Position numbers and translations under genes: made by a program. The notes under the pieces were generated by a model. It was not told where the DNA came from, ran no database searches, and saw only the letters and a list, made by a program, of their open reading frames with translations. 64,000 nt of DNA from Sphingobacterium allocomposti (GTDB lineage: Bacteria > Bacteroidota > Bacteroidia > Sphingobacteriales > Sphingobacteriaceae), in NCBI RefSeq assembly GCF_008124885.1, contig NZ_VNHX01000003.1, positions 124,001 to 188,000 on the forward strand, written 5' to 3'. This document shows, in pieces, positions 8,639-14,916 of the stretch (positions within the stretch are counted from its first letter, which is position 1; every line of letters starts with the position of its first letter).

Positions 8639-9373
8639 ATGAGTATACGTGAAAATAGGCCGAACGGACAAGATAGCCTTTTAGGCGATCTAGAAAAAAC
8701 GATCATTGTCAACCAGTTAATGGAGGTTCCATTTGCTGAGCGAAATGAAGCGTGGCGAGATAGGTTTCTGGGAAATATAGCCGGTGCAAATTTGAAGTTA
8801 GGTGATCCGGAGGTGATCCTAAGTAATGACGGTTTCCCCTATGTTCAGCTGCAGACAGTAAAAAACGACGAAAGCTTTCAGGCTTATGTAATCGAGCACC
8901 AGCTCGAGGTACTATTGGAACAGGGATTCGGTGTGGTCGTTAACGCCCATCTGGAGCAACCGGACTGGGTATTCTCCTATGGCGACCTGGTTAATTTAAA
9001 ACAATGCGGTTCATTTTATACAGACAAGAGCTTTTTCTCCAATCCGAAGGAGTATAACAGCATTGGACAAGATGAAGATATATTGGTCGGCCAGCCATCA
9101 GAAGACATCTTCCCGTCCTATTTACGGAAACATGTCCGCGATTTTCTCCAATATGCAGGGGTCAAGCACCCGAAAGTTATGTTGATTGCGAGAAATTATA
9201 CGGACGAAGAGCGTGCATCGCAAGATATTGTCTTTAACGTAATGCCTAAACAGTTTGCCAGCGAGAAAGATTTTACCAACCTCATGAACACGCTACAATG
9301 GTTTCTACCTAAGCATTATTCTTTTTTCGGTGTTGATGAGATGGCGATCGAGAACGGGTTTGAGCCGTTGTAA
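8639..9373 (+). CDS. Conserved protein of unknown function (244 residues)
   Basis: A soluble, acidic protein without signal peptide or membrane segment. I do not recognise a named domain. Blocks such as FGVVVNAHLEQPDWVFSYGD, DILVGQPSEDIFPSYLRKH and a C-terminal LPKHYSFFGVDE look like a compact alpha/beta domain, and codon use is like that of its neighbours, so it is very probably a real gene. It stands alone, divergent from E1 with 149 bases between, and is followed by a palindrome and a Nudix gene on the same strand. No function is proposed. Confidence 0.75.
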   Translation: MSIRENRPNGQDSLLGDLEKTIIVNQLMEVPFAERNEAWRDRFLGNIAGANLKLGDPEVILSNDGFPYVQLQTVKNDESFQAYVIEHQLEVLLEQGFGVVVNAHLEQPDWVFSYGDLVNLKQCGSFYTDKSFFSNPKEYNSIGQDEDILVGQPSEDIFPSYLRKHVRDFLQYAGVKHPKVMLIARNYTDEERASQDIVFNVMPKQFASEKDFTNLMNTLQWFLPKHYSFFGVDEMAIENGFEPL

Positions 9374-9436
9374 CATAGACAACAGCTATGTCTCAACGGG
9401 AGAGGATGAATTCAAGATGTGGACTGGAAGTACGTG

Positions 9437-9458
9437 GTGTCAGGTAGGTGCCTGACAC
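9437..9458. repeat. Perfect palindrome, REP-like
   Basis: GTGTCAGG (9437-9444) and CCTGACAC (9451-9458) are exact inverted copies around TAGGTG. The GGTGCCTGACAC type of sequence occurs in REP elements of several bacteria, but only one copy was noticed in this window. It could also be a weak terminator after the preceding gene. Confidence 0.5.
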
Positions 9459-9483
9459 GTATCCATCTTTTAAAAGCGAAGTA

Positions 9484-9939
9484 ATGTATTTATTTAATGT
9501 TCGCGTTTACGGTATCTTACTAAACGACGAAAACGAGGTTCTGATCAGCGACGAGAAGACGTCGAACGTGTCATTCACGAAATTTCCCGGAGGCGGCCTG
9601 GAATATGGAGAGGGTTTGCTTGACGCGTTGAAGCGGGAGTTCATGGAAGAATGCCAACTAGATATAGATATCGTACGGCATGTTTACACGACAGATTTTT
9701 ACGAAAAATCAAGTTTCAACGAAAGTCAAATACTCTCTGTGTACTATGAAGTAAAAGCTGCTGGACCTATCACCTTTGAAGTAAAAGCAAGTCCTTTCGA
9801 TTTTTCCCGGGAAAAGCAACAAGAGAAAATGGAAGTATTCCGATTCGTGCCGGCACAGGCACTCGCCGCTGAAGAACTTACCTTTAAAACCGATAAGAAA
9901 GCATGGGAAATTTTCAAGTCGTTGTTACCGAAAGTATAG
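9484..9939 (+). CDS. Nudix hydrolase
   Basis: The Nudix box is visible as GGGLEYGEGLLDALKREFMEE (first half) followed by the conserved C-terminal Glu residues; the pattern GX5EX7REUXEEXGU is met except that the last Gly is Cys (MEECQLD). The enzyme would hydrolyse a nucleoside diphosphate linked to another moiety; the substrate is unknown. The frame is open to a GTG at 9448, but that codon lies inside the palindrome 9437-9458, and the ATG at 9484 (MYLFNVRVYGILL) begins the conserved beta-strand, so 9484 is chosen, giving 151 residues. The last codons lie in a 15-bp hairpin. Confidence 0.85.
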   Translation: MYLFNVRVYGILLNDENEVLISDEKTSNVSFTKFPGGGLEYGEGLLDALKREFMEECQLDIDIVRHVYTTDFYEKSSFNESQILSVYYEVKAAGPITFEVKASPFDFSREKQQEKMEVFRFVPAQALAAEELTFKTDKKAWEIFKSLLPKV

Positions 9940-9956
9940 CTCTTTCGGTAACAACG
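9920..9956. terminator. Strong hairpin shared by converging genes
   Basis: A 15-bp perfect stem pairs 9920-9934 with 9942-9956 (CTTTCGGTAACAACG) around a 7-base loop that contains the Nudix stop codon. Neither side has a clear T run, so it may mark 3' ends by RNA stability rather than by classic intrinsic termination. Confidence 0.6.
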
Positions 9957-9965
9957 ATTGGCTAC

Positions 9966-10103
9966 CTATAGATATTTTATTAGAACAGACAATACGATGA
10001 TGATTACGATGCAGGCAATAATCAATATCTTGTTCCTTCTACTGTCATTGTAGGCTTCTTCGCTTTTGAAACGATAGTCTCTTTTAAACTTATTCATGTC
10101 CAT
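9966..10103 (-). CDS. Small single-pass membrane protein (45 residues)
   Basis: On the minus strand an ORF starts at ATG 10103-10101 and ends at TAG 9968-9966. It encodes a charged N-terminus (MDMNKFKRDYRFKSEEAYND) and then one hydrophobic helix (residues 26-42, ILIIACIVIIIVLSVLI), ending KYL. AAAGGAGG lies nine bases before the ATG, an unusually good Shine-Dalgarno sequence for this phylum, and this supports translation. It is immediately downstream of rlmH on the same strand with 52 bases between. Its N-in, C-out topology is inferred from the basic N-terminus. The function is unknown; it could be a small stress or envelope protein. Confidence 0.75.
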   Translation of the reverse strand: MDMNKFKRDYRFKSEEAYNDSRRNKILIIACIVIIIVLSVLIKYL

Positions 10104-10155
10104 AACGCCTCCTTTTTTATTAGGATGAAATAATCTCTTAATTTACACATTTTTT

Positions 10156-10629
10156 TTACTCGTGATGATACGGCTCGCCGCGCATGATCGTAAAAGCACG
10201 ATAAACCTGTTCTATAAAAAACAATCGGATCATCTGATGGGAAAATGTCATCTTCGAAAGCGACAGCTGCTGATTTGCCCGTTGATATACCTCCGAAGAA
10301 AAGCCATATGGACCTCCGATTATAAAAACAAGGCGCTGCACCGACGCGATCATTTTCTGTTCCAAAAACCTCGAAAAATCGATAGACCGGAACTCCTTTC
10401 CACGCTCATCCAGCAATATTACAACGTCGTTACGGCTTAATTGTTTAAGAAGCAACTCCCCCTCTTTTACCTTCTGCTGTTCTTGGCTTATGTTTTTTGC
10501 ATTCCTGATGTCGGGAATGACAATAAGCTCAAAATTGATATAATGCTTCAGCCGCTTGGTATAGTTCTCAATACCCAACTTTACGAACTCCTCATCGGTT
10601 TTACCTATGCATAACAAACATATTTTCAT
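10156..10629 (-). CDS. rlmH: 23S rRNA (pseudouridine1915-N3)-methyltransferase
   Basis: Methylates pseudouridine 1915 in helix 69 of 23S rRNA using SAM. The 157-residue length matches this SPOUT (trefoil-knot) family. The signatures IIGGPYGFSSEVYQRA (SAM-binding knot) and LSKMTFSHQMIRLFFIEQVYRAF followed by the C-terminal GEPYHHE are diagnostic. The small membrane-protein gene lies downstream on the same strand. Confidence 0.95.
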   Translation of the reverse strand: MKICLLCIGKTDEEFVKLGIENYTKRLKHYINFELIVIPDIRNAKNISQEQQKVKEGELLLKQLSRNDVVILLDERGKEFRSIDFSRFLEQKMIASVQRLVFIIGGPYGFSSEVYQRANQQLSLSKMTFSHQMIRLFFIEQVYRAFTIMRGEPYHHE

Positions 10630-10904
10630 CCATCTATCTGTTTAATGAGAAATAAATGCCTCTTCTTTATAGCGGTTAAACGATTGACGACACTAAAAAT
10701 GCCGTAAGAGATTTATCCGGCTATACGTCCGCTTTTCATTTATAAACCAAAAATACATTATTTACCAAGAAGCGCGGGAAAAAGGACGCTATCAGGCGAC
10801 ATTTCTGCACTTACTGGGACGTAAGGTGGCGAAACTGTATTTTTAAAATTCCCTTTACCGCCTCAGATCCGCGATGACGCGGCTTCCCTCTCCCCTTTCC
10901 TGTG

Positions 10905-10988
10905 CAAAAAGAAAAGCCTGGAAGAATCGGGCGATTTTCCAGGCTTTAAAAATATAACCTCCTGTTGGAGGTAATCAACCTAAACCTG
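10905..10988 (-). ncRNA. Predicted small RNA 1
   Basis: On the minus strand a -7 box TACCTTTG (10999-10992) is followed by about 80 transcribed bases. These contain a short hairpin ACCTCC-AACA-GGAGGT (10972-10957) and an intrinsic terminator, AAAGCCTGGAA (10947-10937 side) pairing with TTCCAGGCTTT, then TCTTTTT. No ORF longer than a few codons is present. The stem ACCTCC/GGAGGT contains both a Shine-Dalgarno-like and an anti-Shine-Dalgarno-like sequence. The -33 element is weak (TTCG). The unit lies upstream of rlmH on the same strand but is closed by its own terminator, so it is likely an independent RNA or a prematurely ended leader. Confidence 0.65.
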
Positions 10989-10991
10989 AGA

Positions 10992-10999
10992 CAAAGGTA
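10992..10999 (-). promoter_or_regulatory. -7 box for predicted small RNA 1
   Basis: TACCTTTG on the minus strand matches TAnnTTTG exactly. At the expected 19-base spacing upstream the sequence is TTCG rather than TTTG, so the promoter may be moderate. Confidence 0.6.
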
Positions 11000-11087
11000 A
11001 AATATAATTTTTATAACCCGAAAACATTTTTTATTTAAATAGTAATTTATTTTTTGACAGACAGCTTAAAAGATTGATTATCAGGCA

Positions 11088-11156
11088 CAAAAAAAAAGGT
11101 TTTCAAACGGGGAGAATGAAAACCTTAAATAACCAATTATAAACCTAAATTATGAT
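11088..11156 (-). ncRNA. Predicted small RNA 2
   Basis: The minus strand has a full promoter (11161-11191), then about 65 transcribed bases ending in a strong intrinsic terminator: AAGGTTTTCA and TGAAAACCTT pair (11117-11126 with 11096-11105) and nine T follow. The terminator loop is TTCTCCCCGTT, a C-rich loop that could bind G-rich ribosome binding sites. The 5' part has TTTAGGTTTAT, close to TTTAGGTTGAT in predicted RNA 1. No ORF is present. It points the same way as RNA 1 about 100 bases away. It is divergent from riboflavin synthase. Confidence 0.75.
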
Positions 11157-11160
11157 AGAA

Positions 11161-11191
11161 CAAAGATAGTGTATTTTTAACACTATACAAA
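11161..11191 (-). promoter_or_regulatory. Promoter of predicted small RNA 2
   Basis: On the minus strand TTTG (11191-11188) and TATCTTTG (11168-11161) are 19 bases apart, an exact match to the Bacteroidota promoter consensus and spacing. Confidence 0.8.
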
Positions 11192-11225
11192 TTTTTTATT
11201 CTTTTTTTTCTAGAAGACGTATACG

Positions 11226-11233
11226 TACCTTTG
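11226..11233 (+). promoter_or_regulatory. -7 box for riboflavin synthase
   Basis: TACCTTTG matches TAnnTTTG. It ends 18 bases before the ATG at 11252. The -33 position is a T run without a clear TTTG. No FMN riboswitch fold is visible in the short leader. Confidence 0.55.
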
Positions 11234-11251
11234 TAAAAAGACACGATCAAT

Positions 11252-11854
11252 ATGTTTACCGGTATCATAGAAACGTTAGGGACGATAAAAAAAATCGAAC
11301 AGGACAAAAGCAATCTCCATTTTTATATAGAGTCGGCCATTTCCAATGAATTAAAAATAGATCAGAGCGTATCGCACAACGGAGTATGCCTGACCGTCGT
11401 AGAGCTGGACGGGTCGGTACATAAAGTAACAGCTATCCGGGAGACACTGGCCAAATCAAACTTAGGAGACCTGCGGGTGGGCGATCTGGTTAACCTCGAG
11501 CGATGTACACCCGCCGGCGGAAGATTCGACGGGCACATCGTCCAAGGACATGTCGACCAGACGGCGCGGTGCATTAACAAAGAAGATCAGGATGGAAGCT
11601 GGCTTTTTACGTTTGAGTATGATAGAAACGACGAAAATATAACGGTTGAGAAAGGCTCTATAACTGTCAACGGTATCAGTCTCACTGTTGTAGATTCACA
11701 GACCGACCGCTTCTCCGTAGCAATTATACCATTTACGCTCGCCCATACCAACATGAAACAAGTGGAAATCGGACATGTGGTTAACTTGGAATTTGATATC
11801 ATAGGCAAGTACGTCGCCAAGATGATGACCATGCGGGGCCAAAAGTTGCTGTGA
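11252..11854 (+). CDS. ribE: Riboflavin synthase, alpha chain
   Basis: Dismutates two 6,7-dimethyl-8-ribityllumazine molecules to riboflavin. The 200-residue protein has the two tandem lumazine-binding barrels of the family: the first begins MFTGIIETLGTIKKIE and contains CLTVVEL, the second begins near residue 97 (HIVQGHVDQTA) and contains GISLTVVDS. The C-terminus holds the trimerisation helix. It stands apart from ribD, which is near 48 kb, so riboflavin genes are dispersed here. It converges on the ClC gene with 24 bases between. Confidence 0.95.
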   Translation: MFTGIIETLGTIKKIEQDKSNLHFYIESAISNELKIDQSVSHNGVCLTVVELDGSVHKVTAIRETLAKSNLGDLRVGDLVNLERCTPAGGRFDGHIVQGHVDQTARCINKEDQDGSWLFTFEYDRNDENITVEKGSITVNGISLTVVDSQTDRFSVAIIPFTLAHTNMKQVEIGHVVNLEFDIIGKYVAKMMTMRGQKLL

Positions 11855-11878
11855 TCGGCACGCGGATCCGGCGACCAC

Positions 11879-13669
11879 CTACTCCAGGTAATGCCCCTGT
11901 CTGACCAAGAGGGCCCGGTACTTGTTGAATACGCTAGACTTTGATATAAAGCCCAGGTACTTATGCTGTTCGTCTACAACCGGTAAGATCCATACGTCGT
12001 CCCGGTTCATCTTAGACATCACGACTTCCATGTTTTCCTTGTCCCTGATAATATCGTTTGGCTTTTGGACCAGCTTATCAAAGGTTTTATCCGCCCCGTC
12101 TTCCTCTCCCAGCAAGATAGCAAAAAGACGCTCGCTATAAATTATGCCCAGCAATATCCCCTTTTCGTCGACGATAGGGAAAATATTACGTTTGGAATGG
12201 ATAATATCTGATTTCCGGTCGTTCGGCGTCTCCTGTGGCCGCAGCACGACAAAATTTGTCTCTAGAACATACCGGAGCTTCATCATACTTAAGACAGTAC
12301 GGTCTTTGTCCTCGTAGGATAACAAGTCGCCGGACTCGGCCAGAACTTTCGTATAAATAGAGTGGGTCAGCATCGAGCGGTTAATCAGGTACGAGATAGA
12401 AGTCACCAACATCAGCGGCACCATAAGTGTGTACCCTCCTGTGATTTCAGCGATCAAAAACATCCCCGTCAACGGCGCGTGCATGATGCCCGCCAACGCG
12501 CCGGCCATGCCGGCCATAACGAAATTGGGTACATTGAGCATAACCACGCCCGTTTGGTTCATCCCATAAGCGAAAGCGAAACCGATCAATCCGCCCATCA
12601 CCAGACTCGGACCGAAAACGCCGCCATTCCCACCTCCATTCAACGTAAAGAGAGCTGCAAAGGACTTCGCAAAAAGCGTGAGAACCGTGTAACATACCAC
12701 TACCCAAGCCATATTTTTATAATCGGAGAAGAGGCTGTTCTTGACAATGGAATCGAACTGGCCGTCCAAAATCTGCTGGATCGTTATATAGCCCTCTCCG
12801 TACAAGGCCGGAAAAATAAATATCATCACGCCGAGCGCAATCCCGCTAAACCAGACCCGGTTGTACGGATTGCGGACCTTCACAAACCACTCCTTAACGA
12901 CATTACTGATCTTTGCGAAATATACGGTATATAACCCGACGATAACGGCCAGAAACATGTAAAAGAATAGCGCTTCCACTTCCCATTCGGTTGTAGCGGT
13001 ATGAAATAGGGGCTCGCTATATAACAAGCGGGAAACTACGGCAGCCAATGCGGCGGAGATCAGCAACGGGATAAAAGCCGGTATCGAAAATTCGGGCAAG
13101 AGTATTTCAATGGCAAAAATCATTCCGGCGATAGGACTATTAAAAGCTCCGGAAATTCCTGCCGCCGCGCCGCAGGCGAGCAACATCGTAATTTCTTTGT
13201 ACTGTAATCCGAAAAAGCGCCCTGTATTCGAGCCTATAGCCGATCCACTGTAAGCAATGGGAGCCTCCAGTCCGCACGACCCTCCAAATCCCACTGTTAT
13301 TGCGCTCGTGACAATCTGCGAATAGACATTGTGTACTTCGATACGGCTCGACTTCCTTGAAATGGCATAAATGATCGGCGTAATACCATGCTCGAACTTC
13401 CTGCCCCTCAAAAATTTCCGGACATATAATACGCTGAACAAAATTCCGAGCAGTGGCAAAACCAGGTAAAACGAATATTTAAAGTGCCACTCTATGTCAT
13501 TCTGAAGTTTAGAAGCTATAAAGTGTGTTAACCCCTTTAGCAGCGCCGCCGCAAGCCCGCCGATGATGCCTACAGCAAAAGCCAAAATAACCAGAAAATT
13601 CCGGTTGGAGATTTTCTGCATCCGCCATCGGTTCAGCTGATCTAACTTTTGCTGTATTTTCAGTTTCAT
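11879..13669 (-). CDS. ClC-family chloride channel or transporter with CBS domains
   Basis: A 596-residue inner-membrane protein. The ClC core (about 25-430) has the selectivity motifs in order: GFGGSCGLEAP (the gating Glu is in GLEAP), then GGGNGGVFGPS (GxFxP). Glu at the gate suggests Cl-/H+ exchange or a fast-gated channel. The C-terminal cytoplasmic part (about 450-596) has two CBS domains that would bind a nucleotide and control gating (FPIVDEKGILLGII and WILPVVDEQHKYLGFI). It lies downstream of oxyR on the same strand, 75 bases apart, and may share its transcript, which would link it to oxidative or acid stress. That link is inference. Confidence 0.9.
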   Translation of the reverse strand: MKLKIQQKLDQLNRWRMQKISNRNFLVILAFAVGIIGGLAAALLKGLTHFIASKLQNDIEWHFKYSFYLVLPLLGILFSVLYVRKFLRGRKFEHGITPIIYAISRKSSRIEVHNVYSQIVTSAITVGFGGSCGLEAPIAYSGSAIGSNTGRFFGLQYKEITMLLACGAAAGISGAFNSPIAGMIFAIEILLPEFSIPAFIPLLISAALAAVVSRLLYSEPLFHTATTEWEVEALFFYMFLAVIVGLYTVYFAKISNVVKEWFVKVRNPYNRVWFSGIALGVMIFIFPALYGEGYITIQQILDGQFDSIVKNSLFSDYKNMAWVVVCYTVLTLFAKSFAALFTLNGGGNGGVFGPSLVMGGLIGFAFAYGMNQTGVVMLNVPNFVMAGMAGALAGIMHAPLTGMFLIAEITGGYTLMVPLMLVTSISYLINRSMLTHSIYTKVLAESGDLLSYEDKDRTVLSMMKLRYVLETNFVVLRPQETPNDRKSDIIHSKRNIFPIVDEKGILLGIIYSERLFAILLGEEDGADKTFDKLVQKPNDIIRDKENMEVVMSKMNRDDVWILPVVDEQHKYLGFISKSSVFNKYRALLVRQGHYLE

Positions 13670-13744
13670 TATAGTAGTTGTTCGTTATCGACTGTGCCTG
13701 ACCATCTCGTTGAATGACAGCTCCGCATTATCGCTGCAGTCTGC

Positions 13745-14686
13745 TTAGTGATCAAAACCCATGATCTCCTTTTTCTTCTTGCTCTTAAACCGTTCAGGGA
13801 CGATGGCGAGTATTTCGTTTTTTAACGCATTAACAGCTTGCTTCTTCACGAAGTTCCTCGTTGTGACCAAACTGATTTCCCTCACGGGTTCCGGTGCCTT
13901 AAAATAACGGACATGACTCAGTTGATCTTCATCGTATCCTAAAATGCTCATTTCGGGCAGGATCGTGATGCCGGCGTTAATATCCACCATACGCTTGAGC
14001 GTCTCTACACTCCCCGTATTGTACTCGAAAGACGCATCAACGCCCTGATTATGTTTATAGTGACACAAGTTGAGAACCTGTCCACGCATACAATGTCCTT
14101 CATTCAGCAGCCACAGTTTTTCATTCGCTATCTCATCGGTAGTAACCATCTTTTTCTGATATAACGGACTTTTTTCCGACACATAAGCGACAAAGGTCTC
14201 GTAATATAAAGGTATTTCCTCTATACCATTCTCCTGTAACGGCGTAGATAAGATACCGCAATCCAGCCGTCCGACCCGCAGCTCCTGAAGTATGCGCTCA
14301 GTGGTGTACTCCCATATCTGTAGCTGCAATTTCGGATAAGCTTTCAGAAAACCCGTCAGGACGTCTGGCAACAAATAAGGTGCCACTGTGGGGATAACCC
14401 CTACCTTGAGCTCGCCCGAAATCTCCCCTTTCTCTTCCTGTAGCAGCTCTTCTATTTTTTTACTCTCATTGAGAATTACGCGTGCCTGCCTGATGATTTT
14501 CTCCCCTATTTCCGTCGGTACAACAGGCTGACGGCTACGGTCAAAAATCTTCGCTCCAATAGACTCTTCCAGTTTCTGTATTTGCATACTCAGTGTAGGC
14601 TGGGTCACGTAACAATGCTCCGCGGCAGCAACAAAACTTCGGTACGTATCTACAGCTATAACGTATTCCAATTGCACCAATGTCAT
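13745..14686 (-). CDS. oxyR: LysR-type peroxide sensor OxyR
   Basis: A 313-residue LysR regulator: N-terminal winged helix-turn-helix (1-60; AAEHCYVTQPTLSMQIQKLE) and a C-terminal sensor domain. Cys199 and Cys208 (GHCMRGQVLNLC) fall at the same spacing and, by count, the same numbers as the redox cysteines of E. coli OxyR, so it should form the peroxide-induced disulfide that activates catalase and peroxiredoxin genes. It is divergent from the S46 peptidase. A -7 box TAACTTTG lies at 14713-14706 and an inverted repeat TGGTTT-TGAG-AAACCA at 14720-14735 may be an operator for autoregulation. Confidence 0.92.
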   Translation of the reverse strand: MTLVQLEYVIAVDTYRSFVAAAEHCYVTQPTLSMQIQKLEESIGAKIFDRSRQPVVPTEIGEKIIRQARVILNESKKIEELLQEEKGEISGELKVGVIPTVAPYLLPDVLTGFLKAYPKLQLQIWEYTTERILQELRVGRLDCGILSTPLQENGIEEIPLYYETFVAYVSEKSPLYQKKMVTTDEIANEKLWLLNEGHCMRGQVLNLCHYKHNQGVDASFEYNTGSVETLKRMVDINAGITILPEMSILGYDEDQLSHVRYFKAPEPVREISLVTTRNFVKKQAVNALKNEILAIVPERFKSKKKKEIMGFDH

Positions 14687-14705
14687 TCTATAAATTTTAG
14701 CTATG

Positions 14706-14735
14706 CAAAGTTAGTAAAATGGTTTTGAGAAACCA
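14706..14735 (-). promoter_or_regulatory. oxyR promoter box with overlapping inverted repeat
   Basis: TAACTTTG (14713 to 14706 on the minus strand) matches the -7 consensus. Just upstream TGGTTT and AAACCA form a palindrome around TGAG (14720-14735), placed where a LysR regulator could act on its own promoter. The binding role is inferred. Confidence 0.45.
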
Positions 14736-14885
14736 CTCTTTTTGCCAGAGCAAAACCGCACACGGAGAAGCAAAAGGAGCTACGCCCGAAAAAGTGCCGG
14801 CGTACACGCATCCTGACTACGGCAGACTAAGGCTGAAAAAGCCGTGTTGTGCCGTTTTTACGCGCATTTACTGACAAAATCTTCT

Positions 14886-14893
14886 TACCTTTG
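14886..14893 (+). promoter_or_regulatory. -7 box for the S46 peptidase gene
   Basis: TACCTTTG matches TAnnTTTG and ends 23 bases before the ATG at 14917. No good TTTG is seen 19-21 bases upstream. Confidence 0.55.
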
Positions 14894-14916
14894 GGCAACG
14901 GTAAATTTGGAAGATT

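Larger units (their letters stand above)
10630..11251. other. Long intergenic region between rlmH and riboflavin synthase
   Basis: This 622-base stretch has no convincing long gene. It holds two tandem minus-strand small-RNA units (about 10905-10999 and 11088-11191) and the riboflavin synthase promoter box. In 10700-10845 a plus-strand frame is open without an ATG and ends in a basic stretch (KGRYQATFLHLLGRKVAKLYF in part). It may be the relic of a gene end, but I cannot name it. Confidence 0.6.

Noticed and set aside
9448..9483. GTG start of the Nudix gene
   Set aside because: The codon is inside a palindrome and adds 12 residues not typical for the family.
10700..10845. Open plus-strand frame ending in GRYQATFLHLLGRKVAKLYF
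   Set aside because: It has no ATG, GTG or TTG in a good context and no homologue that I recognise. It may be a relic, but is too weak to be listed as a gene.
11180..11251. FMN riboswitch before riboflavin synthase
   Set aside because: The leader is too short after the -7 box and lacks the conserved RFN stems.
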